Shown: positions 1 to 9,336 of the stretch, in pieces
How positions within the stretch are numbered: position 1 is the stretch's first letter
Layout of the letters: the number at the start of each line of letters is the position of its first letter
Assembly (NCBI RefSeq): GCF_900129635.1
Contig: NZ_FSRB01000002.1
Coordinates: forward strand, 2,446,727 to 2,510,726
Source of the DNA: Singulisphaera sp. GP187
Lineage (GTDB): Bacteria; Planctomycetota; Planctomycetia; Isosphaerales; Isosphaeraceae
Direction of reading: 5' to 3'
Length of the DNA stretch: 64,000 bases
Made by a program: the position numbers and the translations under genes
The notes under the pieces: generated by a model
Seen by the model: only the letters and a program-made list of their open reading frames with translations
Databases searched by the model: none
Told to the model about the DNA's origin: nothing

Positions 1-1
1 C

Positions 2-3000
2 AACGTGGCGCCGACTCAGATTATCGTCACGTTCAATAGCGCGGTTCAGTTCAGCAGCGTGAGCGCGTCGAACCTCGTCTTCACCAGTCTCCCTCCCGGT
101 GTGTCGGCCGCGGCGATCGGCACTCCGATCCCGCTCGACAACGCGACGAATCCGACGATGGTGGCGTTCCCGATCACCATCAATTCTCCGATCGGGGTGG
201 TCGCCAACGGCAATTACTCCTACAAGGTGCAAGGTGGGATCGTTTCCACCACGGGTCAGGCCCTCGTTGCGTCCAATCCGATCTCGTTCACGCTGAATGA
301 TACGGTCGCTCCGGTCGTCGCCAACACGTTCGTCAATGGTCGGGTCATCACGATCCAGTTCAGTGAGGCAGTCCGCCCGTCCACGATCAACCCGACGAAC
401 ATCCAGTTGATTCGCGCGGGGTCGGATGGAAGCTTCGGCAAGCCGAGCAACGTCAACCTGAGCAACGATCCCCGGCTCAAGATCACTTACAATCCGGCGA
501 ACTTCACCGCGACGCTCGACTACAGTGCGCTCGATCAGTCGCAGTTCCCCTCGGACCAGTACGCCCTCGTGATCCTCGCCGGCGACGGTGGCGGCCCGGG
601 CGTCACCGACGTGGCCGGCAACTTCCTCGACGGCGAGTTCAACGGCGTTTTCCCGTCGGGCAACGGCGTCGTGACCGGGAACGACCGGTTCACCCAGTTC
701 TTCGGGTTCCGCGGCCTGACCGCCCCGCTCGTCACCTCATTCCAGTTGATGGACGCGTCCGACACGGGAATCAAGGGCGACGGGATCACGAATGCGAATC
801 AGCCGGTCTTCATCGGCCAGGTGGGAGCCAGCTTCCCCGGCACGGTCGCCGGGTTGCAAGTCCTGGTCCAGTTCAACGGCCTGCACAACGGTCAGTTTGA
901 TTTAGCACCCGGTGGCGGTGGCCGCGGCTTCGTGGGCACGTTCGACGTCTTGGCGACGACCGACGCCAACGGCACGTTCATCATCAATGCTCCGTTCTTG
1001 CCCGAAGGCTACAACTCGGTCCGGGTCCTCGTCATCGGCCAGCCTGATTCACCGCCGCTCCCCGGCCTTTCCTCCTCGTTCTCTTCCGCATTCCGGATCG
1101 ATCGAACCGGCCCCACGGTAATCGCGGCGAGCCTGACGCCGACCAGCAATCCGATCCCGCTGGCGGGATCCAACCTGGCGAATCTCTCGACGCTTTCACT
1201 TCACGTCCTCGACAATCCGATCCCGACCAGCGGCCCGCTGGCCACTCCGCAGCAGATCCTTGTCTCCGCGCTCGACCCGGCGACCGCCGGCAACATCAGC
1301 AACTACTCGCTGATCAACCTCGACACCGGATTCGATGCAAGCTCGTTTATCGCCAGCGCTGTGTTCGTGGCGACCGGGCTCGACTTCATCTCGGCCCCGT
1401 CGCGCACCTCATCGGCCGATCCGTTCGCGGGTCGAATCGACATGACCTTCAACGCCGGCCTCCCCGCCGGTCGCTACGCCTTCGTCGCCCACACGGCCGG
1501 GACCTCCGGCGGCAAGAACTACAGCGGCCTGAAGGACGCTGCGGGCAACGCACTCAACAATACCAACGCGACCGGTTCGATCGACTTCCAGCTTCAGTTC
1601 ACGGTGCAGAATCAGGCGACCTTCCTGACGAACTTCCAGGCGATCGATGCCAACTCCAACGTGGTTGGCGGCCCTCGCTCGTACTATGAGCTGCCCGCGC
1701 TGAACCAGACCCCCCGGGCCAATGCACCGCCCTCGGGCTTCATCCTCGATTTCGCCAACCCGCTCAAGATCGATCCCAACAAGAACTACAACAACGCATT
1801 CCAACTGATCGCCTCCGCCAACACCTTCGGCGGAGTCTCCGACGGTGACTTCGGAACATTCGGGGTTGGCGGGCTCGGCAGCACCGGAACCGGCTTCTCG
1901 GTCGTGCCGGGAACCACGGTCAGCTTCTTCGACAAGGTCACCGGCGCGGCGTATCAGCCGGGCGTGAATAACGCGGACCGAGCGGTCGTCAAGATCGCGG
2001 CGGGGACCACCCTCCCGGCCGACCATTACCGGCTCTACGTCCCGAACTCGGGAGCGACGACCGGCCTGTTCGACATCTACGGCAACCAGTTCGACGGCGA
2101 GTTCCTCGGCACACCCACCTCGACGGGTGGCTATGAAGACCTGCTGCCGAACGGACAGTATCGTACTGGTCTCACGGGTGACGGGGTCGGTGGTGGTGCC
2201 TTCGTGACCGGCTTCGTGGTGGTTCCCAACGGGAACATCATCTATGCCCGGCCCGACGCGACCGAGAATCCGCTCGACCCCACCACGGCTCCGGATGGAA
2301 GTCTCGCCAAGCCCTACGCCGCGCTGGCCCCCGAGGTCGATCCCGGGGCGATCCCCGCGAATCCGACCCACGACCCGAACAAGGGTGCCAACGACCCGTC
2401 GAACTTCTTCAACTTCAACTCGAACTTCGACCGCAACGGCGACGGCCACTTCACACGGTCGGCCCTCTACGCGGCCGAGCAGCTCTCTTATCGCGGTCCG
2501 GTCGTCGTGGTCGCCTTGCCCGCGACTCCCACGCTCGACCCGGTCACGGGTCAGATCATCCAGCAGACGTTCGTGCTCCAGGCTCCTGCCGGTCCAAGCA
2601 CCACGATCAACGATGGCAGTGCCTCGGTGCCGTTCAATACGAGCCTGGTTTTCAACGCGGGCTCCGCGCTCAAGCTGCAAAACGCCTCGTTGTATGTTCA
2701 GAACCAGGGAAGCTCGCTCCAGTTGCTCGGGGGTGCCAACCCCAACGACCGGGTGAACATCACCTCGTGGGCCGACGCGACCGTGGGTGGCAAGACCAAC
2801 GGTGCGTTCGGCAAGTCGACCCCTGCCGCGGGCGACTGGGGTGGGATTATCTTCCGGAGTATCGACACCGCCAGCAATAACCGAAACCTCCAGTTCCCGA
2901 TCGACATCTCGCTGAAAGGTGTGAACGGAGGCAAGGCGATCTCGGGTGCCGATGACACTCTGTCGTTTATCAACTTCGCCAACGTCCGGTATGCGGGCGG

Positions 3001-6000
3001 TGCGGTCCCGCAAACCCAGGGGCAGCCGACGTCCGCCATCTCGCTCTACAACAGCCGGCCAACCCTCGCCAACTCGACCGTGGCCTTCACCGGCGTGTCG
3101 GGCACGATCGGCAGTGGCGGCTCGAACCTGGTCGCCTCGATCTCGGCCGATTTCGATTCGTTCCGCGAGGACGACATTGCCCGCGGTCCGCTGATCCGCC
3201 GCACCATCACCTCGCAGAACAGCCTCAACGGGATCCTCGTCCGAGCCGATTCCTCGGGCGTGGCCCAGCAGACCGACGCCATTCTCTATCCCGACAATCC
3301 CGCGTCGCTGGGCGGCACGCGCAACTACGTGTTCGACGACCCGTTGCCGATCATCTTGGTCTCGCAACTCCTGGTCGGACAGCAACTGCTTCAGGATACG
3401 GGTGGTCAGACCTCGTTCGTGGGCTCGCGGCTCTACATCCAACCGGGAATGTTGGTCAAGTCGCAGCGTGGTGCGGGCATCGCCGTCGTGAATTACGAGG
3501 CGAGCATGAATATCGGCAGCCGAACTTATATCAACCAGTACGACGCCGATCACAACGTCAGCCCGAACAGTCCTGGTTTCAAAGCCAACTCGGCCGATGA
3601 TGCCAAGGTCCTGTTCACCTCGCTCTACGACAACGTCGCCTCAACCTCCTATTTCGACCCCTCCACTCAACAGACCACGATCATCGTCCCGGCGATTGAC
3701 TCGGGGAACTCCAACGGGGCCAATCAGCCCTCACCGAACAACGTGCCGACCCTGGCCCGGTGGGGAAGCGTCTCGTACCAGTCGGGTGCGGTTGGCGTCG
3801 TCAATCGGGCCGAGTTCCGTTACGGCGGCGGTCTGGTCAACGGTCCGGGAGTCAGTGTCCCGAATCAGTCGGTGTTGGCCTTCATCACCAGCGACACGCC
3901 CCTGAATATTCGGGGTGGTCTCACGGCAGGTGGGAAGTTGGTCAGCGAACTCGGCACCCACGTGATGGTGACCAACAACGACTTCTTCGACAACCTCGAT
4001 ACGGCGATGCAGATCGAGCCCAACGGGCTGATGGCGGGCGACGCGATCAGACCGCTGCTCTCCGGCCATCCGTACTTTCGCGGCAACGTCATGCAGCGGA
4101 ATGATATCGATGGTCTGGCCGTGGTCACCAGTAACGTTTTCCAGGTTGTGACCGATCCCAACCAACCGATTCGTCGGATCGAAAGGACGTTTGGGTCGGG
4201 CGGCACCAACCTCACGGTCAATTCGGTCTGGGATAGCACCGACCTGACCTACGTCCTGAGAGGCTCCGTCGTTCTCGCCGGAGACTATGATCGCTTCAGT
4301 TTAAACAACACCGCACCTCTGCCTGATCCGACCAAGTTTGTGGAAGAGCGAAAGCCCCACATTACCCTCACGGTGCAGAGTGCCCTGCCCGACACGCTCT
4401 TGGCCGACGGGACCAAGATTGGCCGACCCGGTGAGACCGCCTTGGTCAAGCTGATGAGCGACTACCAACCCTGGAGCGCCGGCCTGAGCCAATACGGTTC
4501 CGTTGGCGTGGCCGCTGGAAATAGCTCGGCGTCGAACGTTGGCGCCGGTTTCATGGTCGGCGTCGATGACGGCGTTGATCCGCCAACTGCTTTTGCTGGT
4601 GGCGTGGTCGATCCCGGTGCCGGGAGCCAGATCCGTTTTGTTGGGATCCCGGGCAATGAATCGACGGGGCAGCAACGCGTCCCCGTGGTCCTGACTTCAC
4701 TCCGTGACGGCACCGTCGGTACGACGGTCCGTGGAGTGAACATGTTCAATATCTACAATCGGGATGTGCTCAACCCGACCCGCGACCTGAAAGCACCCGC
4801 AAAGGGGGATGGCGGAAACATCTACTTCGGCGGCAACTCGCTGACCGACTACAACCTGTACGATCCCCGCGACGGGAACCTGATCGACAATGCCGATATC
4901 CGCTATCTGACCCGGATCGAAATCCAGGGCGGCGGGATCATCGACGTTGCCAACGCGACAGAGGGGAACTTTGCCACGCAAAAACTTGGGCTCAGTCCGC
5001 TGACCCAGTTCAATTCGTCGCAGGCGATGACGATCTCCAACTCGAACCTCGCCTACTTCTCTGAAGCGGCCGTCTTCGCTCATGCCAACAGTGCGAATGC
5101 GATCATCCGAGACGTTTCGAGCCTGGCCGGGCCGAACCCAAGCCCCTTCATTTTCCCGATTCGCGACACCGTGACCACGCAGCGCAGCCAGGGTGTCACC
5201 CTGTTCATGTACGGCAATACAATCTCCAACTCCGCTGTGGGCGTGGAGGCCCACTCCGACGCCCTCGCGCCTCAACGATCCAATAATCCAACCACGGTCG
5301 TCCTGCTCAACAACACGTTCTATAACAATCCGATCGGGTTGCACACCATCGGATACGGTCCCGGCGATACCGGCCCGAACAATCATGTCTACTGGTTGGC
5401 GATGAACAACATCTTCTCCAACTCGACGACCAGTGCCATCCTCTCCGAAGGTTACGCGTACGGCAGTCAGGCCCAATACAACCTGTTCTGGCAAAACACC
5501 AGCAACCTCTCTAACTCGGCCGTCGGGTTCATCGGCAATACCGGGGCCATCATCGGCGATCCTGCGTTCCGTGATCCGGCTAACCTCAACTTCCAGCTTG
5601 GTCCCAACTCCGCGGCCATTGATGCGTCGCGCAGCGAAATCGGCCCGCTCTCCGCGGGTGACGCAATCTTCCCGACCGTCACGCAGGTCACGGTTCAAGG
5701 ACCGAACGGCATCGCACCGACCTCCGTCAGCATCCGAACGGACCCGAACTCCCTGACGTTCCCAGCCACGCCAGGCCGGAGCAATCCCTCCGGTGGCAAC
5801 GCATTCATTCAGGATCCCCGGAAGCTCGTGCTCCTGCCGGGCCGGTCGTTCCAGAGCCGCAAGTTCTTCGACCAGTGGGTCCCCGTCCTTACGACCGATG
5901 CGAACGGTGTTTCCGGTCCCGCCTCGAACGGGAGCACCTACAACTACGCACCGGCGGGCGGTGTGCTCGACGCGCTCGGCTTCCAACGGCTCGACGATCC

Positions 6001-9000
6001 GAACGTTCCGGACACCGGCTTCGGCTCCAACACGTCGCTGGACATCGGGGCGTTCGAGTATCGCGTCTTCAATCCCCCGAAGGTCGTCGCGGTGACGGCC
6101 ACGACCAACAGCCCCAGCGGGGTCGTGAGCTCCAACTTCTACAAGGTCGGAGGCGCGGCCGGCAGCAACTCGGCACCACTGACGATCAACATCCAGCTCA
6201 ACCACAACCTCGACCCCAGCACGGTGACCAACAAGTCGGTGCTGCTCCAGGCCTCGGGTGGTGACGGGATCTTCGGCAACGGCAACAGCGTTGACGACAC
6301 GTTCATCGACCTCTCGGGCAAGCTATCGTTTAACCCGACCACGAGCGTCCTGACCATTCACCTGGCGGATGCGGGTGTGGTGCTGAAGGACGACGCCTAC
6401 CGGGTCTTCCTCCTCGGGAGTGGGGCCAACGTCCTTCGTGACCCCCAAGGGGCTGCGCTCGACGGCGAAAACACGGCCAAGGACGATCCGAACGGGGCAC
6501 AACTCCCGCTCCCCTCGGGCGACGGGTTCCCGAGCGGCAACTTCTTCTTGAACTTCACGGTGAACACGGAGTCGGCCCAGGTCCTTCCGGGCAGCTTCGT
6601 CCTTGCGACCCCCAGCGACACCAACGTTCGCGACTACATCACCTACAACAACCTGCCCAGCTTCACGGGAGCGATCACCGTTGCGAAGCCGGCCATCAAC
6701 CCGATCCAGGGCCAGACGGTCGTCCTCGACATTTCCACCAAGGGCGATGGCGTCTTCGATCGGATGAATGCCGGCACGGCACTCACCGACGCGCTTGGCA
6801 CCTTCGTCGTCACCGTCGGTGTCGATGCGGCCGGCACCGGTCTGGTCACCAACACCAAGGCCCTCGCCGATTCGAGCTATACGGTGGGTCCCGACGGGAT
6901 CCTCCGGTCGTCCGCCAACCTGTTCCTGAACGCCAACCTGAGCCAGGACGACACGAGCTATTCGATCGCCCGAATCCGGGTGGTCAACAGCGGCAATACG
7001 TCGGACCCGTCGTACACCGGGTTTGTCGTCGACACGACCGGCCCGAAGGTCACCTCGTTCAGCCCGAACGTGGGGTCGCTGCTTCAGCCCGATCCCTCGA
7101 CCGGGAAGGTGACGTTCTCGTTCACGACCGACAAGAACATCAACCCGGCGAGCCTCAACGTCAACACCCTCCTGGTGACCGCGGCGGGCCCCGACCAGGT
7201 CTTCGGCACCCCGGACGATATCTCCGTTCCGATCGATTACTCGACCATCGGAATCACTCCGCTCAAGACCGGGGGCAAAGGAGCCGAGCGGATCACGTTC
7301 ACGCTCAGCGGGGCGCTGGCGAATGACCTTTATCGGGTGACTCTGAAGGGGACTGGGTCGGGACCGATCACCGACATCGCCGGCAATCCGCTCGGCGGAT
7401 CCACTGGCATCGGCGGGGCGGACCTCACGTACAACTACGTGGTGTTCAACCCCACCGCCTCGCACTCGATCTTCGTCGGGGCCGGCAACTACGTCACCAA
7501 TCCCGGGGCCACGCCCGGATCGCGTGAGAATCCGTTTGCGACCATCACGCTCGGGATGGCCGCCGCCGTCCAGGGCGACGTGGTGGCCGTGCTGCCGGGC
7601 ATCTACACCGAGAACGTCACGCTCAAGTCGCTGGTCCGGCTGGTCTCGGCCAACACGACGAGCACGAACACCGCGCTCTTCGACGGCAACCCGCTCACCA
7701 CGATTATCCGGGCTCCAGCCGCCGGTCGAGTCACGGGAGCGACCAACACCACGGTGACGGCCGTCGGCCTGTTCAGCGTTCCGGGTCTCAATACCGAGAT
7801 CTCGGGCTTCACAATCGCCAGCCCGCTCCTGGGCGACCCCGCACTGGGCGCACTCGACATCTCGTCGGTCGGCCTGCGGATTCAAAACTCGAACATGGTG
7901 GTGACGAGGAATTACTTCGTCGACTCCGGCTTCGGGATCGCGGTGGAAACCTCGGGAGCGTTTGCCGTCACGCCGTACATCCTGAGGAACGGGTTCATCG
8001 GCAACGCGACGGGCCTCTTGTTGAACGACATTGGCGGGACCAGCGCCCTGCCGGCGGGCGGTCAGGCCACCCTCCTCAACAACACGTTCGCGTTCAACAC
8101 GTTCGGCGTCCTGGCGAACGTCACCGCAAGCTCGCCGATCATGGCTCAGCTCTACAACAACATCTTCTGGCAGAACCATGACCAGACGCTGGGACGGAAC
8201 GGGGCGGGGATCTATGCCACTGTCTCGAACAAGCTGATCGCCAGGAACAACTTGTTCTCGGGCAACGGAGCGGACTCGGCCACTCAAGCACGGTTCTCCG
8301 GATTCAACGTGGGGAACGGCTTCAACAAGGACGCGATCGGCCTGGCGCCGACGACTGACAGCCTGGGCAACTATGCGGGCGATCCCGCATTCGTCTCGCC
8401 GCGCGATCCTCGGCCGGGCGCTGACGGACCGGCAGCGTTCTTCATCGACGCCAACTTCAACCTGACCTTCTCCTCGGCGGCGATCGACGGTGGCAACGAC
8501 GCCGTGGCCCCACTAAAAGACTTCCTGGGCCGAAGCTTGGTCAAGATCCCCGGCAAGGGGTTCCCGAACGCCGGACCGAAATCCGACATCGGAGCCTTCG
8601 AGTTCCAGGGGACCGGTGGCATTCCGGTGGGCGGGGCGTTCCGGATCGTCACCACCTCGGTGGCTCCCGGTGGTGCGGTTCAAGCGAACGGCATGACCGT
8701 GTCCCAGGGACCGGGCACGATCACCGTCGCCTTCTCCGGGCCCGTCGATCGCAGCTCGGTGACTCCCAACGACCTCGTGATCTCGGGCAGTGGCCTCAAC
8801 AACATCTACCCGGCGAAGGCCGCCAGCCTGACCTGGATCGATGAGCAAACGGTCCGGTTCAACCTCACAGGGGGCTATAAGTTCAGCGGCGACGTCAACC
8901 TCTCCATCCCGCAAGGGGCGGTCAAGAGCCTGAACGGGGCCCCGAGCCTTGGGTTCGCCGACAGCTTCAAGGTGAACACTCCGCAACTCCAGGCGTCGTC

Positions 9001-9148
9001 GGTGACGACCCCGGTGCAAACCCAGACGACGAACCAGGTGGTGACCCCGGCCCCGGCCCCGGCCCCCACTCCGGCCCCGGCGCCGGCCCCCACCAAGGCC
9101 CAGAAACGGCTCGCCGCTCGCTTGTTCGCCCGACGTTTCCATCGTTGA
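2..9148 (+). CDS. Giant secreted/surface protein with Ig-like and beta-helix regions (5' end outside window)
   Basis: The open frame is already running at the left edge (codon 2-4 is Asn), so the GTG at 5 need not be the start and the N-terminus is missing. About 3,050 residues are visible. They are rich in Gly, Asn, Thr and Ser and poor in Cys. The first ~100 residues and several later stretches look like bacterial Ig-like (SbsA/Big_5 type) folds, with recurring phrases such as ITVAFSGPVDRSSV and a following 'DxxGNxLxGE' loop. The middle and the region around residues 2490-2750 read as parallel beta-helix (right-handed, pectate-lyase-like), with repeated 'NNTFYNN', 'NNIFWQN' rungs. The C-terminus is a Pro-Ala linker followed by a basic tail ending RLFARRFHR. 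Large proteins of this kind in planctomycetes are thought to be cell-surface or adhesion proteins; the exact role is unknown. No enzyme motif was recognised. Confidence 0.85.
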   Translation, partial: NVAPTQIIVTFNSAVQFSSVSASNLVFTSLPPGVSAAAIGTPIPLDNATNPTMVAFPITINSPIGVVANGNYSYKVQGGIVSTTGQALVASNPISFTLNDTVAPVVANTFVNGRVITIQFSEAVRPSTINPTNIQLIRAGSDGSFGKPSNVNLSNDPRLKITYNPANFTATLDYSALDQSQFPSDQYALVILAGDGGGPGVTDVAGNFLDGEFNGVFPSGNGVVTGNDRFTQFFGFRGLTAPLVTSFQLMDASDTGIKGDGITNANQPVFIGQVGASFPGTVAGLQVLVQFNGLHNGQFDLAPGGGGRGFVGTFDVLATTDANGTFIINAPFLPEGYNSVRVLVIGQPDSPPLPGLSSSFSSAFRIDRTGPTVIAASLTPTSNPIPLAGSNLANLSTLSLHVLDNPIPTSGPLATPQQILVSALDPATAGNISNYSLINLDTGFDASSFIASAVFVATGLDFISAPSRTSSADPFAGRIDMTFNAGLPAGRYAFVAHTAGTSGGKNYSGLKDAAGNALNNTNATGSIDFQLQFTVQNQATFLTNFQAIDANSNVVGGPRSYYELPALNQTPRANAPPSGFILDFANPLKIDPNKNYNNAFQLIASANTFGGVSDGDFGTFGVGGLGSTGTGFSVVPGTTVSFFDKVTGAAYQPGVNNADRAVVKIAAGTTLPADHYRLYVPNSGATTGLFDIYGNQFDGEFLGTPTSTGGYEDLLPNGQYRTGLTGDGVGGGAFVTGFVVVPNGNIIYARPDATENPLDPTTAPDGSLAKPYAALAPEVDPGAIPANPTHDPNKGANDPSNFFNFNSNFDRNGDGHFTRSALYAAEQLSYRGPVVVVALPATPTLDPVTGQIIQQTFVLQAPAGPSTTINDGSASVPFNTSLVFNAGSALKLQNASLYVQNQGSSLQLLGGANPNDRVNITSWADATVGGKTNGAFGKSTPAAGDWGGIIFRSIDTASNNRNLQFPIDISLKGVNGGKAISGADDTLSFINFANVRYAGGAVPQTQGQPTSAISLYNSRPTLANSTVAFTGVSGTIGSGGSNLVASISADFDSFREDDIARGPLIRRTITSQNSLNGILVRADSSGVAQQTDAILYPDNPASLGGTRNYVFDDPLPIILVSQLLVGQQLLQDTGGQTSFVGSRLYIQPGMLVKSQRGAGIAVVNYEASMNIGSRTYINQYDADHNVSPNSPGFKANSADDAKVLFTSLYDNVASTSYFDPSTQQTTIIVPAIDSGNSNGANQPSPNNVPTLARWGSVSYQSGAVGVVNRAEFRYGGGLVNGPGVSVPNQSVLAFITSDTPLNIRGGLTAGGKLVSELGTHVMVTNNDFFDNLDTAMQIEPNGLMAGDAIRPLLSGHPYFRGNVMQRNDIDGLAVVTSNVFQVVTDPNQPIRRIERTFGSGGTNLTVNSVWDSTDLTYVLRGSVVLAGDYDRFSLNNTAPLPDPTKFVEERKPHITLTVQSALPDTLLADGTKIGRPGETALVKLMSDYQPWSAGLSQYGSVGVAAGNSSASNVGAGFMVGVDDGVDPPTAFAGGVVDPGAGSQIRFVGIPGNESTGQQRVPVVLTSLRDGTVGTTVRGVNMFNIYNRDVLNPTRDLKAPAKGDGGNIYFGGNSLTDYNLYDPRDGNLIDNADIRYLTRIEIQGGGIIDVANATEGNFATQKLGLSPLTQFNSSQAMTISNSNLAYFSEAAVFAHANSANAIIRDVSSLAGPNPSPFIFPIRDTVTTQRSQGVTLFMYGNTISNSAVGVEAHSDALAPQRSNNPTTVVLLNNTFYNNPIGLHTIGYGPGDTGPNNHVYWLAMNNIFSNSTTSAILSEGYAYGSQAQYNLFWQNTSNLSNSAVGFIGNTGAIIGDPAFRDPANLNFQLGPNSAAIDASRSEIGPLSAGDAIFPTVTQVTVQGPNGIAPTSVSIRTDPNSLTFPATPGRSNPSGGNAFIQDPRKLVLLPGRSFQSRKFFDQWVPVLTTDANGVSGPASNGSTYNYAPAGGVLDALGFQRLDDPNVPDTGFGSNTSLDIGAFEYRVFNPPKVVAVTATTNSPSGVVSSNFYKVGGAAGSNSAPLTINIQLNHNLDPSTVTNKSVLLQASGGDGIFGNGNSVDDTFIDLSGKLSFNPTTSVLTIHLADAGVVLKDDAYRVFLLGSGANVLRDPQGAALDGENTAKDDPNGAQLPLPSGDGFPSGNFFLNFTVNTESAQVLPGSFVLATPSDTNVRDYITYNNLPSFTGAITVAKPAINPIQGQTVVLDISTKGDGVFDRMNAGTALTDALGTFVVTVGVDAAGTGLVTNTKALADSSYTVGPDGILRSSANLFLNANLSQDDTSYSIARIRVVNSGNTSDPSYTGFVVDTTGPKVTSFSPNVGSLLQPDPSTGKVTFSFTTDKNINPASLNVNTLLVTAAGPDQVFGTPDDISVPIDYSTIGITPLKTGGKGAERITFTLSGALANDLYRVTLKGTGSGPITDIAGNPLGGSTGIGGADLTYNYVVFNPTASHSIFVGAGNYVTNPGATPGSRENPFATITLGMAAAVQGDVVAVLPGIYTENVTLKSLVRLVSANTTSTNTALFDGNPLTTIIRAPAAGRVTGATNTTVTAVGLFSVPGLNTEISGFTIASPLLGDPALGALDISSVGLRIQNSNMVVTRNYFVDSGFGIAVETSGAFAVTPYILRNGFIGNATGLLLNDIGGTSALPAGGQATLLNNTFAFNTFGVLANVTASSPIMAQLYNNIFWQNHDQTLGRNGAGIYATVSNKLIARNNLFSGNGADSATQARFSGFNVGNGFNKDAIGLAPTTDSLGNYAGDPAFVSPRDPRPGADGPAAFFIDANFNLTFSSAAIDGGNDAVAPLKDFLGRSLVKIPGKGFPNAGPKSDIGAFEFQGTGGIPVGGAFRIVTTSVAPGGAVQANGMTVSQGPGTITVAFSGPVDRSSVTPNDLVISGSGLNNIYPAKAASLTWIDEQTVRFNLTGGYKFSGDVNLSIPQGAVKSLNGAPSLGFADSFKVNTPQLQASSVTTPVQTQTTNQVVTPAPAPAPTPAPAPAPTKAQKRLAARLFARRFHR

Positions 9149-9179
9149 TCCTGATTTGAGGTTCAAGACGACAACGACG

Positions 9180-9208
9180 AACGGGCGGCCCCACTCGGGC
9201 CGCCCGTT
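9180..9208 (+). terminator. Terminator hairpin after giant surface protein gene
   Basis: A perfect 12-bp GC-rich stem (AACGGGCGGCCC / GGGCCGCCCGTT) with a 5-nt loop lies 31 bases after the stop codon. The downstream tract is CCTTGCGCTT rather than a pure T run, so termination strength is uncertain. Confidence 0.7.
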
Positions 9209-9336
9209 CCTTGCGCTTGACGACCCGCTCAAGGTCGGATTAGTGTATGAAGTGAAACCCACCCGAGCTCCGTCGGCTCAGCACCAACCGCCACGCGGAG
9301 ACTCTGCTTCCACCACTCCCAGCGAGGGTCGTTCCC

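Noticed and set aside
1409..3553. Long minus-strand open frame (714 codons) inside the giant protein gene
   Set aside because: It is antisense to strongly protein-like sequence, rich in Arg, Gly and Val with no motif, as GC-rich codon bias produces.
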